DNA of 64,000 bases from AP-15 sp963797115 (lineage in GTDB: Bacteria > Pseudomonadota > Alphaproteobacteria > ATCC43930 > CGMCC-115725), in assembly GCA_963797115.1 (NCBI GenBank), contig CAWCOH010000005.1:682001-746000 (forward strand). The letters are read 5' to 3'. Positions 31,823-40,694 of this stretch are shown piece after piece. How positions within the stretch are numbered: position 1 is the first letter of the stretch; every line of letters begins with the position of its first letter. The notes under the pieces were generated by a model. It searched no databases. It was not told the origin of the DNA and saw only the letters and a list, made by a program, of their open reading frames with translations. The position numbers were made by a program, and so were the translations under genes.

Positions 31823-34498
31823 ATGGCGGCTGATGCCGCAGCTCGGCGCGCCGTGACCACTGCCTGGAACATTGCCGGCTTATTAGAAGAACTCGCCGCG
31901 CGCGGCAGTTCGCCCGCCGTGATCGCATCGGGCGAGCAGGACGTTGTCACTTGGGATTGCGCAACGCTGGCCGGCAACGCGGTCAGCCTTGCCGGACAAC
32001 TGCGCGAGCGATCATTCGAGCGCGGCGCTCCGATCGCGCTCTGGGCGCCGAACAGCCCGCAATGGATCGCCGCGGCCCTGGGCATTCTGGCAGCGGGCGG
32101 GGTCTTGGTGCCGGTCGATGATCAGGCGGACCCGGAGCAGCTCGACGCGGTGCTCGCGCGCAGCGGCGCAGTTCTGCTGCTGACGACGGAGGCGCACCGG
32201 ATGGCCTGCGCCGAAATTCTGGCGCGGCATGCAACCGAGGTGTGGCTGCTGGAGGAGGCGATAGCCGGCCAGGGGTCGCAAGCCCCACCCGGCGCCTTCA
32301 CAACGCCGGTCGCGTCCGCCGGCGCCGACCGGGCGGTTCTGCTGTGGACCTCGGGGACAACCGGCTCGGCCAAAGCGTTCTTCCTGACCCACGGTAATAT
32401 CGCCGTCAACGTCGAGGCGCTGCGCGCCCTTGGGGTCGTCGGCCAGGGGGATCGCGCCTTGTTGCCGCTGCCGCTTCATCACGCCTACCCGCTGGTCGTC
32501 GGAGTGCTCCTCACCTTGTCCAGCGGTACGGCGATCATTTTGCCCGGAGGGCCTACCGGCCCACTGATCATGAAGGCGCTCGCCGATGGCGAAGCCACGG
32601 CGATCGTCGGGGTGCCGCGCTTGTATGACGCCCTGGTGAGCGCGATCGCCTCGCGCATAGAGCAGCGCGGCGTGTTAGCCCGGATGGTGTGGCGGGGCCT
32701 GATGCGCTCGGCCATCACGGTACAGCGCTCCACCGGGTTTCGGCTTGGAGCTTTGCTGTTCGCCCCGCTGCGGCGAGCGATCGCGCGCCGTCTGCGCTAT
32801 CTGGTGTCCGGAGGTGCGCGTCTCGATGAAGACACCGAGCAGATGCTGGAGGCGTTAGGCTGGACCGCGCTCTCGGGTTATGGTTTAGCCGAGACAACTT
32901 CTATTTTCACCGGTAACAGCCCGGGAAGATGGCGCGCCGGCAGCGCCGGCAAGCCGCTCGCGGGACAGATCCGCATTGCCGCGGCCGATGACGACGGGAT
33001 CGGTGAAATCGAGCTGAAGGGACCCTCGATCACCGCGGGCTATGTCGATCCGGCGGCAAATGCCGAGGCCTTCACCGGGGACGGCTGGTTTCGCACCGGC
33101 GACCTCGGCTATGTCGACAGGGACGGCTTCCTGTTCGTCACCGGCCGCGCCAAGGAGATCCTCGTCCTTGGTGGCGGCAGGAAGGTCAACCCAGAGGATC
33201 TGGAGCGCATTTACGGCGCTGCTCCCGAAATCCGCGAGCTTGCCGTAATGGAGGATCACGGCGCGCTGGTGGCACTGGTCCACCCCGACCCCGCAAAGTT
33301 GCGCGACCGCGGCACGATGAATGTCCGCGACGGCGTGCGCGTGGTGCTGGGGGAGAGGGCGCACGGCCTGCCCTCCTACGAGCGGCTGTCGGGCTTCGCG
33401 CTGACCGATCAGCCGTTGCCCAGAACCCGCCTCGGCAAATACCAGCGCTTTCTGCTGCCCGATCTCTATGCCAAGGCATTGGCCGGCGGGCCGCAGCGGG
33501 CCGCCCATATGCTCGACGCGGCCGATTTGGCCCTGCTGCAGGATCCGACCGCGGCATCGGTCTGGGCATTGCTGCGTGAGCGCTTCCCCGACGAGGCGAT
33601 CGACCTCGATGTCGACCCTCGCCTCGATCTCAACCTCAACTCCTTTGCTTGGATGGAACTTGGGCTCGCGCTCGAAGCCCGCGTGGGCGTCCATCTCACC
33701 GAAGCGGACATCGCCGAGGTCGAGACATTGCGCGATTTGGTACGCCTCTGCACCGCGCGCCGGGCGGGCGCAGCAAGGCCCGCAGAAACAACCGCGCTGG
33801 CGACGGACACGGAGCGCTGGCTGGCGCCCACCGGTGTGCTGCTGGTCGCCGCGGGGTTTGTGCTTTACGGGCTCAACTGGCTGGTCATGCGTCTCTGCTT
33901 TCGTCTGCGCGTCAGCGGCCTCCATCACGTCCCGGCCGCCGGCCCCTATGTGATCGCGCCCAATCATCTCAGCGATCTCGACGGGTTGGTGATCGCCGCC
34001 GCCTTGTCGCCGTCCCGCGTGCGGCGCGCCTATTGGGCGGGCGACATCGTGCGGCTCTTCTTTAACCGTCTGACGCAGACCTTCTGCCGGGCGGCGCACA
34101 TCTTCCCGGTCGACGAGCGATATCCCGATGCGGCGGTCGTCACCGCGGTTCGGGTGCTGCAGAGCGGCAACGCCCAGATCTGGTTTTCCGAGGGCTGGCG
34201 TTCGCCCGACGGAAATGTGCAGCGCTTCCTGCCCGGGATCGGCCAACTTCTGCTGCGCACCGGTGCGCCCGCGGTCCCCGCCTGGATCGGGGGCACCTTT
34301 GAGGCATTGCCGCGCAGCCGCCGCATGCCGCGCTTGCACCGCGTCACCCTGACCTTTGGACCGGCGGTCGCCGTCGAAGAGTTGCGCACGAAAGGGGTTG
34401 GTCGAAGCGACGAGGAGCGCATCGCCGATGCGTTGCGGTCGCGCGTCGTTTCTTTGGGCCGGCGATGCGGCGCAGCGGTGGTGGAACAGACGGCGTAG
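31823..34498 (+). CDS. Three-domain protein: AMP-forming acyl ligase, acyl carrier domain and PlsC acyltransferase
   Basis: About 891 residues. The ligase domain has LLWTSGTTGSAKAFFLTHGN at about 171-190, YGLAETTSIFTG, and TGDLGYVDRDGF. A linker leads to a carrier-like domain with DLNLNSFAWMEL near residue 605, and the C-terminal part has a membrane segment and PlsC motifs NHLSDLDG (about 713), FPVDERYPD and FSEGWRS. A similar arrangement occurs in the Aas-like acyl-ACP synthetase/acyltransferase and in some lipid synthesis proteins. The usual DSL phosphopantetheine motif is NSF here, keeping the Ser. It probably activates a fatty acid and passes it to a lysophospholipid. The start is ambiguous (31772 or 31823). 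Confidence 0.87.
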   Translation: MAADAAARRAVTTAWNIAGLLEELAARGSSPAVIASGEQDVVTWDCATLAGNAVSLAGQLRERSFERGAPIALWAPNSPQWIAAALGILAAGGVLVPVDDQADPEQLDAVLARSGAVLLLTTEAHRMACAEILARHATEVWLLEEAIAGQGSQAPPGAFTTPVASAGADRAVLLWTSGTTGSAKAFFLTHGNIAVNVEALRALGVVGQGDRALLPLPLHHAYPLVVGVLLTLSSGTAIILPGGPTGPLIMKALADGEATAIVGVPRLYDALVSAIASRIEQRGVLARMVWRGLMRSAITVQRSTGFRLGALLFAPLRRAIARRLRYLVSGGARLDEDTEQMLEALGWTALSGYGLAETTSIFTGNSPGRWRAGSAGKPLAGQIRIAAADDDGIGEIELKGPSITAGYVDPAANAEAFTGDGWFRTGDLGYVDRDGFLFVTGRAKEILVLGGGRKVNPEDLERIYGAAPEIRELAVMEDHGALVALVHPDPAKLRDRGTMNVRDGVRVVLGERAHGLPSYERLSGFALTDQPLPRTRLGKYQRFLLPDLYAKALAGGPQRAAHMLDAADLALLQDPTAASVWALLRERFPDEAIDLDVDPRLDLNLNSFAWMELGLALEARVGVHLTEADIAEVETLRDLVRLCTARRAGAARPAETTALATDTERWLAPTGVLLVAAGFVLYGLNWLVMRLCFRLRVSGLHHVPAAGPYVIAPNHLSDLDGLVIAAALSPSRVRRAYWAGDIVRLFFNRLTQTFCRAAHIFPVDERYPDAAVVTAVRVLQSGNAQIWFSEGWRSPDGNVQRFLPGIGQLLLRTGAPAVPAWIGGTFEALPRSRRMPRLHRVTLTFGPAVAVEELRTKGVGRSDEERIADALRSRVVSLGRRCGAAVVEQTA

Positions 34499-34514
34499 GG
34501 CTCGCCGCGTGAGG

Positions 34515-35357
34515 ATGGAGGCTTACTTGAGTGACGCGGCTCAGGTCGAGAAGCATTATGCGAGCGATGGCATAACCGCGCGCGTCCTAACCGCGCTGCG
34601 CCGTGTGCACGGGCCGGAGGTCCCCATTACGCCTGACACCTTGGCACCGATCGACCATTTCCACGGGAAGGGCGCGATCGCGACCGAGGAGCTCATGGCA
34701 GTGCTACAGCCAAGGGCAGGCGATCATCTGCTCGATATAGGCTGCGGCATCGGCGGGCCGGCGCGATGGATCGCCGCCAAATACGGGTGCCATGTGACCG
34801 GAGTGGACTTGACGGCGGAGTTCTGCGAGGCGGCACGTGAACTCAACGCCCTAACCGGGCTCGTGAACCGCGTACCGATCCTGCATGGCTCAGCTCTCTC
34901 CTTGCCAGTCCCGGATCATAGCTTCGATCGTGCCTACTCACAGGCCGCTCTCATGAACATCTCAGACAAGCGAGGCGCCTTCCGGGAAGCGTTCCGCGCG
35001 CTTCGACCCGGAGGCTCACTTGCCCTATTCTTGGCCGGCGCCGGCTCAGCGGGAGAACCCTACTATCCGCTGCCCTGGGGCACGACGTCGGCCATCAGTT
35101 TCCTCGCCACGCCGGACGAAGTGGATAGCGATTTGGTCGCCGCCGGTTTTCAGGTCGTTTTTGTCCGCAATACTGCTGCAGCGCTTGCCGCCGATCTTGC
35201 CCCCGTCCTGAAGCAGCTGGAAACCGAGGGGCTTCCGCCATTAGGCGAGCACGTGGTGACGGGCGAGAATGCCAAGGAATGGCGCATCAACGTGATGCGC
35301 AGCCTGGTAGAGGGCAGGCTTTCGATGATCGAGGCACTGGCGCGCAAGGTCGCCTGA
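34515..35357 (+). CDS. SAM-dependent methyltransferase (class I)
   Basis: A 280-residue class I methyltransferase. Motif I is HLLDIGCGIGGPARWIAAKYG at about 75-95, the post-I acidic residue is in VTGVDLT, and motif IV is FDRAYSQAALMNISDK. The segment DHFHGKGAIATEELMAVLQP and the GIGGPAR motif resemble ubiquinone/sterol- and glycine-sarcosine-like methyltransferases, but the substrate is not clear. It begins 16 bases after the fusion gene, so it could modify a product of the same lipid operon; this is inference. Confidence 0.87.
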   Translation: MEAYLSDAAQVEKHYASDGITARVLTALRRVHGPEVPITPDTLAPIDHFHGKGAIATEELMAVLQPRAGDHLLDIGCGIGGPARWIAAKYGCHVTGVDLTAEFCEAARELNALTGLVNRVPILHGSALSLPVPDHSFDRAYSQAALMNISDKRGAFREAFRALRPGGSLALFLAGAGSAGEPYYPLPWGTTSAISFLATPDEVDSDLVAAGFQVVFVRNTAAALAADLAPVLKQLETEGLPPLGEHVVTGENAKEWRINVMRSLVEGRLSMIEALARKVA

Positions 35358-35436
35358 ATTAGAAAGCAAGCATCGGATAGAGCGCAGGCCCTCGCTCCTG
35401 CATCTTAGGCTCACCAGATATGCGCAGGAGCTGAAG

Positions 35437-36504
35437 ATGCTGGATTTCGAGGAATGCTGGAGCGCGGTCGAGAATCGCGAGGCCGGCGCCGACGGACGCT
35501 TTTTTTACGGGGTGAAGACTACCGGTGTTTATTGCCGCCCGGGCTGCGCGTCACGGCAGCCATTGCGCGTCAATACGGTGTTCTTCGAGACGACGGAAGC
35601 GGCTGAAGCGGCCGGGTTTCGGGCCTGCAAGCGCTGCCGGCCGACGGACGGCTCGGCCGCGTCTCGCCATCTCTCGGCGATCGCCAAGGCGTGCGCCCTG
35701 TTGCGGACGTGCGAAACCATGCCGAGCCTGGCCGAGTTGGCCGACGCGGCGGCGATCAGCCGCTTTCATTTTCATCGGGTGTTCAAACAGATCACCGGCG
35801 TCACGCCGCGCGATTATGCCCGCAGCCACCGGCTGGGCCAGCTCGGCGACAAGCTCGACGCCGGGCAGCCGATCGCCGCCTCGATCTACGCCGCCGGCTT
35901 CGGGTCGAGCTCGCGCGCCTATGAGGCCGCCCCGGCCGGGCTCGGCATGACCCCCGGGGCGAGGCGCCGCGGCGGGAGTGGAGAGACGATCCGCTTTGTG
36001 ACGGTCGACACCCCGCTCGGCTGGGCGCTCGTCGCTGCCACCGAGCGCGGCATCTGCATGACGGCCCTCGGCGACGATCGCGACAACCTCGGTGCGGCGT
36101 TGCGGCAGCGCTTCCCCGCGGCAGCGGTGATCGCCGAGGATGTCGAGCTCAAGGGATGGGCCGATCGGATCGTCCGCTTCATCACGGCACCCGGCGAGCA
36201 CCTCGACCTGCCGCTCGACATCCGGGGGACTGCGTTCCAGGCACGGGTGTGGCGGGCATTGCAAAAGATCCCGCTGGGCAGAACCGCTAGCTATGCCGAG
36301 ATCGCGGCTGCACTTGGCCAGCCGAGGGCGGTGCGCGCCGTCGCCCAGGCTTGTGCGGCGAACAAGCTGGCGCTGATCGTGCCGTGCCATCGGGTGATCC
36401 GCAGCGACGGCGAGCTCGGCGGATATCGCTGGGGGCTCGAACGCAAGCGGGCATTGCTCGCCGGCGAGCGCAAAGCAGCGGCTCGCGATGAGGCGGCGGC
36501 TTAA
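35437..36504 (+). CDS. ada: Ada: O6-alkylguanine/phosphotriester methyltransferase and transcription activator
   Basis: Repairs alkylated DNA and, once methylated, activates its own regulon. All three parts are present: zinc domain with Cys33, Cys37, Cys64 and Cys67 (YCRPGCASRQ and CKRC; the phosphotriester acceptor is the first), an AraC-like DNA-binding domain (about 80-175, SRFHFHRVFKQITGVTPRDYA), and the C-terminal alkylguanine methyltransferase with PCHRV (Cys317). Length 355 is normal for Ada. The following oxygenase gene overlaps its end by 17 bases, as in Ada-AlkB pairings. Confidence 0.95.
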   Translation: MLDFEECWSAVENREAGADGRFFYGVKTTGVYCRPGCASRQPLRVNTVFFETTEAAEAAGFRACKRCRPTDGSAASRHLSAIAKACALLRTCETMPSLAELADAAAISRFHFHRVFKQITGVTPRDYARSHRLGQLGDKLDAGQPIAASIYAAGFGSSSRAYEAAPAGLGMTPGARRRGGSGETIRFVTVDTPLGWALVAATERGICMTALGDDRDNLGAALRQRFPAAAVIAEDVELKGWADRIVRFITAPGEHLDLPLDIRGTAFQARVWRALQKIPLGRTASYAEIAAALGQPRAVRAVAQACAANKLALIVPCHRVIRSDGELGGYRWGLERKRALLAGERKAAARDEAAA

Positions 36505-37213
36505 AGCTGTGGCGGCGGAGCGCGCCGCCGCGGTCGATTGGCGGGACGTCGCGACGTCGCTCGACGAGCGCGGATATGCGACGGCCGCCGGACTGCTGAC
36601 GGTCGAGGAGTGCCGTACCCTCGCGGCGCTCTATGATCGCGACGAGGCGTTTCGCCGCCGCGTCCTGATGCAGGCTCACGCTTTTGGCCGCGGTGAGTAC
36701 AAATACCTGTGCTACCCGCTGCCGGAAATCGTCGAGACGCTGCGCCAGGCGATTTATCCCCACCTCGCGCCAATCGCCAACCGCTGGCATGCAAGGCTGC
36801 GCGAGGAGGGCCGGTTTCCGCCGTCGCTCGCCGCCTATCTCGGAGAATGCCATGAGGCGGGGCAGCAACGGCCGACGCCGCTGATCCTCAAATACGAGGC
36901 CGGCGACTACAACTGCCTGCACCAGGACCTCTACGGCGACCTTGTCTTCCCATTGCAGCTGACGGTGCTGCTCAGCGCGCCCGACGACGAGTTCACTGGC
37001 GGCGAGTTCCTGCTCGTCGAGCAGCGGCCGCGAGCGCAGTCGAGGGGCGAGGTCGTACCCTTACGGCAGGGTGATGCGGTCGTCTTTCCGGTCCATCATC
37101 GACCGGTGGAAGGTACGCGCGGTCCTTACCGAGTGACGATGCGCCACGGCGTCAGCCGCCTTCGCTCGGGGCAGCGCTTCACCCTCGGGATCATCTTTCA
37201 CGACGCCGCGTAG
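36488..37213 (+). CDS. 2OG-Fe(II) oxygenase linked to Ada
   Basis: A 241-residue dioxygenase. The iron-binding HxD is in YNCLHQDLYGD (His145, Asp147) with distal His and Arg in VTMRHGVSRLRSGQRFTLGIIF. It is not AlkB itself by sequence style, but this family of prolyl-hydroxylase-like proteins is often found next to ada genes, and here the start lies inside ada. A role in alkylation damage repair or its control is a context inference. The strand structure and length (family proteins with the NxLHQD motif) fit a soluble cytoplasmic enzyme. Confidence 0.82.
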   Translation: MRRRLKAVAAERAAAVDWRDVATSLDERGYATAAGLLTVEECRTLAALYDRDEAFRRRVLMQAHAFGRGEYKYLCYPLPEIVETLRQAIYPHLAPIANRWHARLREEGRFPPSLAAYLGECHEAGQQRPTPLILKYEAGDYNCLHQDLYGDLVFPLQLTVLLSAPDDEFTGGEFLLVEQRPRAQSRGEVVPLRQGDAVVFPVHHRPVEGTRGPYRVTMRHGVSRLRSGQRFTLGIIFHDAA

Positions 37214-37235
37214 AAGAATGGCGATCCAGCAGCGG

Positions 37236-38009
37236 TCACCCACCTCGCGCCCTGAGCGCGGCGAGCCGGTCGCTCAGGCTCTGCGGTGCCGTGGATCTAC
37301 CCGCCGCTACCGCTAAGGCGGCCGCAATGTTCGGATCCTCCTGCTCCGGTTGTGTCGGGCGCAGCAGCTTCGCCTTCGCCGCGGCGGCGTCCGCAGAAGC
37401 AAGGTCTCTTGCAGCGGCATCGTGCATCGCCTTTAGCGCGACCGTCATGCTGCTCGTGGCGCTGGTCAGCCCCGCAGCGCGGCGCGCGGCCTCGGCTTGC
37501 TGCTCAGCCACCTGACGCTGCTGACCGGCGCGGGCCATGTCCCGACGCGCCCGTTCCAGCTCGGAGCGGCCCTGTCTGAGCTTGCCGCCGGCCTCGGCGT
37601 AGGTTTTCTCGAGCATTTCGAGAAAGTCTTTAGCCTCGACCGCGTCCTTCTTTTCCTGCTCGATCTCCGGCGTCATCTGTTCCAGCATCGTAACCAGAGT
37701 TCCCATGCTTCTCTCGAGTCCCGCCTTGCGCGCGGGATCGGTCTCCGCCGCGATTTGCTTTTCCAGCTGCTCGGCCGCGACCATGCGCTGGTGAGACAGC
37801 GCTTGGATCGCGTCCGCCTCCTTCTGCTCCCTCTCGAAACTCTGCCGCGCTGTTGCGACCTGCCGGCCGAGATCATCGAGGTGCTGCTCCATCGTGCGCA
37901 TCTCCGCCTCACTAGCCGATTGCGGATCCCACCGCACGAGCGCCTCGACGCCTGCCTGCACTGCCTTATCTGCCTTTACACCGACGAGATTGCTGATGAA
38001 ACTGAGCAC
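37236..38009 (-). CDS. PspA/IM30-like coiled-coil protein (YjfJ-like)
   Basis: A 257-residue, almost entirely helical protein with long heptad stretches (MEQHLDDLGRQVATARQSFE, RARRDMARAGQQRQVAEQQA). The organisation resembles PspA/IM30 proteins that bind to membranes under stress, with the N-terminal hydrophobic start MLSFISNLVG. Its neighbours, DUF350 and DUF2491 proteins, are the partners of the PspA-like YjfJ in E. coli (yjfJKL), which makes the assignment credible. Without those, one would only say coiled coil. Confidence 0.72.
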   Translation of the reverse strand: MLSFISNLVGVKADKAVQAGVEALVRWDPQSASEAEMRTMEQHLDDLGRQVATARQSFEREQKEADAIQALSHQRMVAAEQLEKQIAAETDPARKAGLERSMGTLVTMLEQMTPEIEQEKKDAVEAKDFLEMLEKTYAEAGGKLRQGRSELERARRDMARAGQQRQVAEQQAEAARRAAGLTSATSSMTVALKAMHDAAARDLASADAAAAKAKLLRPTQPEQEDPNIAAALAVAAGRSTAPQSLSDRLAALRARGG

Positions 38010-38033
38010 GGGCCACCTCCTGGTTCATTGCTC

Positions 38034-38474
38034 TCAAGCCGGCACCATCGCCGCGGCATTCAACAGACCGATCGAAAGCTGGGCGGCGACCAAGGGTATC
38101 GCCCCGGCAACCTGACCGGCTTCGATCATCGCGCGCATCCCGCGAAGCAAATGCGATACGATCGTTACCGTCAATAGCTGAAGCAGGACCGCCACCACTC
38201 CCCAGACCAAAATGTCGAGCGGCGACCCAGTGGTCGCCAGCAATGCGGCAAGCGGGATCGCCAATGCCACGAGCGCGCCCCCGAGCACCGTCGCCGCAGC
38301 CGTGTTGCCATCGCGCACCAACTCGCGCTCGTGAAACGGCGTGACCGCCATATATATGAAGATGCCGGCCACCAGCAGAGCCAGCACCAACAGGAACTGC
38401 AGCAGCAGCATGGGCAGGCCACTGCCGAGGGCGCCGAGGATCGCGGGGGCGGAACCATCGGATGCAGTATTCAT
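38034..38474 (-). CDS. DUF350 (YjfL-like) membrane protein
   Basis: A 146-residue protein with four hydrophobic spans: LLLQFLLVLALLVAGIFIY, AATVLGGALVALAIPLAALL, LDILVWGVVAVLLQLLTVTI and AAQLSIGLLNAAAM. DUF350 proteins have this duplicated two-span layout. In E. coli the relative YjfL lies beside yjfJ and yjfK, the same trio as here. It lies between the PspA-like and DUF2491 genes with 12- to 24-base gaps, so all are probably one transcript. The role is not known; a membrane-stress function is likely. Confidence 0.8.
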   Translation of the reverse strand: MNTASDGSAPAILGALGSGLPMLLLQFLLVLALLVAGIFIYMAVTPFHERELVRDGNTAAATVLGGALVALAIPLAALLATTGSPLDILVWGVVAVLLQLLTVTIVSHLLRGMRAMIEAGQVAGAIPLVAAQLSIGLLNAAAMVPA

Positions 38475-38486
38475 GCGCGGCTCCGT

Positions 38487-39887
38487 TCAGGCGGCGAGAG
38501 GAACGCTCGGCAGCGTCAGCCCGGCCGGGTTGATGTCGATGCCGGCGTCGATCTCGACCCACGCTTGGCCTGTCGCATCGATGGCGCTGACGAGGATGAA
38601 TTCGGTTTCAGGGGCAGGTGGCGTACCGCCGGTAGGACCGCCGTAAAGCATCATCTGCAATCGGCGTTGCTCGACATGGTCGACGAATTGCAGCGTCTCC
38701 TCCATTTGTCGCGGCGGAACTCGGCTGTTGCCCGGCGCCCAGACGCGTCCGTACATCTTGCCGTCCTTGGTCTGGAAGGACGGCCATCCGATCATGCCCT
38801 CGGCGGGATCGAGCCACAGTCCCCATTCCCGGTTGTCCGCCGGGGTGACCTCGTCCAGCCGTGAAAAATACCGACATTCGTCCGGTTGGCCATCTGCACC
38901 GAGATGTAGCTGAAAGAATGCCTTGCCGCCCGGCAGATATAGTCGATGCAGCAGGCCGCTGCCTTCGCGCAATAGGCCCACTACCTCGACGCTGATCATG
39001 CCGCTGCCCTCCAGCGGCTGTACTTTGGTCAATCCGGCAGCGAGCAGAAACGTGGACGGATCGACAGGCATGGTCATGCCGACACGAAACCGCGTTGTTG
39101 CGCTGCCGGTGAGGCCAGGGGCGGCCGCAGCGGTGATGGGGTGGGCCAAGCGGCGCCGCCACAACCAAAGCAGCACCAAGATGACGATCCCGATAAAAAG
39201 GACGAGCCAGATAGAGCCGGACCCGCCGCTCGGCGCGGGCGCGGGCCGAACCGGAGTTGCCGCGGCGGGGTCGCGCGGCTGGCCCTCCATTTGCGCAAGT
39301 TTGGTGTCGAGTTGCCCGAGCTTGGCCGCGACGGCCGGATTGTGAGCAGCCTCGCGATCGGCCTGCTGTCGCCATTGCAGATAGCCGGGATCATTTTGGT
39401 AGTTATGGAAATACGCTGCGGAACCGGGTGAGGACAGGGAATTCAACGCCGCCCACAGCGCCACCGCAGTTAGCGGCCCGGAACCCGGCAACGCCGGCCT
39501 TGCGACCCCGCGCTCAGCCTGTTGCCCTCCCCACACCGGTGGCCGACGTTGCGCTTGGCTCGGCCAGCCATAGTCGGCGCCATAAGAGGGCTGTCGGCGG
39601 ACATATGGCTGTGCGGGCTGCTGTGCTGCACGATAGTCCCGGAGCGCCTGGGACGACGTGCTGCGAGAGATGGCTCGGTCTCCAGCCGAGCCGGTCGCGT
39701 AGCCGTCCCCTCCATACGATCGACGACTATACCCGCCGCTGCTGCTGACCGGCGCCCGGCGGCTCGAACCCGAATAACCGGACACGGATCCACCGCCAGG
39801 CCGACTGTACCCGCCGCTGCTGTGTTGCCCCCAAGCGAGATCGGGCGCGCCAGCGATTACAAAGATGCAACACAAACACCGCAGCAT
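38487..39887 (-). CDS. DUF2491 (YjfK-like) protein with Ser/Gly-rich secreted N-terminus
   Basis: About 466 residues: signal peptide (MLRCLCCIFVIAGAPDLAWG), a low-complexity Ser/Gly/Tyr/Arg region (about 25-140), a membrane span near 230 (IWLVLFIGIVILVLLWLW), then a C-terminal DUF2491 domain (from about 265) with HRLYLPGGKAFFQLHLGADG and EWGLWLDPAEGMIGWPSFQTKDG. E. coli YjfK lacks the long secreted segment. I set the start at 39887 to include the signal peptide; an ATG at 39968 adds 27 residues. With the DUF350 and PspA-like genes it forms a unit like yjfJKL. Confidence 0.75.
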   Translation of the reverse strand: MLRCLCCIFVIAGAPDLAWGQHSSGGYSRPGGGSVSGYSGSSRRAPVSSSGGYSRRSYGGDGYATGSAGDRAISRSTSSQALRDYRAAQQPAQPYVRRQPSYGADYGWPSQAQRRPPVWGGQQAERGVARPALPGSGPLTAVALWAALNSLSSPGSAAYFHNYQNDPGYLQWRQQADREAAHNPAVAAKLGQLDTKLAQMEGQPRDPAAATPVRPAPAPSGGSGSIWLVLFIGIVILVLLWLWRRRLAHPITAAAAPGLTGSATTRFRVGMTMPVDPSTFLLAAGLTKVQPLEGSGMISVEVVGLLREGSGLLHRLYLPGGKAFFQLHLGADGQPDECRYFSRLDEVTPADNREWGLWLDPAEGMIGWPSFQTKDGKMYGRVWAPGNSRVPPRQMEETLQFVDHVEQRRLQMMLYGGPTGGTPPAPETEFILVSAIDATGQAWVEIDAGIDINPAGLTLPSVPLAA

Positions 39888-40057
39888 CTTCAGCCACGGC
39901 GTTGCCAAGGAGGGGTGAGGATTGCTCCCCCTCGGACCGCCGATCCATAGAAGCGGCACGGCTTTCATCAGAACGGATATCGCAGGTCATCCCGCCGCGG
40001 CGATCGGTGCGGAGTTTGTTTCGACAACCCTTTTCGTGTCGAGCCTATTTTTTTCGG

Positions 40058-40210
40058 CTATCGCGAAATTTGCCTTATGTCAGGCCGACTCTGACCGCCC
40101 ATGGCTTGCTTGATCAGCCCGACGATCACCATCAGAACGCCCCCGCCCGCACCGCCGGAAACGATCTGGCCGATAATCGAGCCGATATCGAGGCCCCCTG
40201 CCCCGGCCAT
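40058..40210 (-). CDS. Small glycine-rich membrane protein (50 residues)
   Basis: Too short for standard ORF calling. The frame begins at the ATG at 40210 and reads MAGAGGLDIGSIIGQIVSGG, continuing GAGGGVLMVIVGLIKQAMGG and ending in a short basic tail. A glycine-zipper helix followed by VGLIKQAM is a known pattern of tiny alphaproteobacterial membrane proteins of unknown role. The ribosome site is weak. It may be linked to the DUF2491/DUF350 unit downstream. The rest of the gap 39888-40266 shows no other gene. Confidence 0.5.
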   Translation of the reverse strand: MAGAGGLDIGSIIGQIVSGGAGGGVLMVIVGLIKQAMGGQSRPDIRQISR

Positions 40211-40266
40211 ATCCGGAGAGGCGCAACCAATCGCGGAGCGGACGGCAAATTCGGGGAAAATGTCGG

Positions 40267-40623
40267 CTACTTGGTGGGTCCTTGCCGAGCGATGATCTTG
40301 TCCTTGATCTCGTTGTAGACGTTCTCGGGAATGATCTTCTTGTTAGTCAAGTCGTCCTTCCCGTGATACGGTCGATGCTCGATGACTGCCTTGGCGCGGA
40401 CCGGACCGACGCCCGGCAGCTTTTGGAGTTCTTCGGCACTCGCCGAATTTATATCGACCAGCTCACCGGGCTTTTCGGATTTGTCTGTCGGCGTGTCGGC
40501 CGGGCTGGGTGTAGTGACCGCAGGAGGGCTCGGGGATTTTGGCGGCGAGGGCGTTTGCGCAGCCACAGGCATGGCGAGAAGCAAGGTCAGCCCTATCGCC
40601 GCCAAATAACGTCCCGGTATCAT
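40267..40623 (-). CDS. ComEA-like helix-hairpin-helix secreted protein
   Basis: Signal peptide (YLAAIGLTLLLAMPVAAQ), Pro/Ser/Thr linker (about 23-60), then the DNA-binding helix-hairpin-helix, LVDINSASAEELQKLPGVGPVRAKAVIEHRPY, and KKIIPENVYNEIKDKI. ComEA binds DNA outside the inner membrane during uptake. Such short proteins in non-competent species may have other jobs. Start at 40623 has GGAGGG at 40629-40634 on the minus strand. 118 residues. Confidence 0.88.
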   Translation of the reverse strand: MIPGRYLAAIGLTLLLAMPVAAQTPSPPKSPSPPAVTTPSPADTPTDKSEKPGELVDINSASAEELQKLPGVGPVRAKAVIEHRPYHGKDDLTNKKIIPENVYNEIKDKIIARQGPTK

Positions 40624-40694
40624 GATGGTCCCTCCGCGGTTGCAGTTTATCCGCAACGTTATGACCTCGGTCGGATTTCAGCAATCGTTGGGGT

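Noticed and set aside
40021..40054. Hairpin TCGACA..TGTCGA followed by seven T
   Set aside because: It faces the + strand where no gene or promoter is present upstream, and the stem is only six pairs with a large loop and a gap before the T run.
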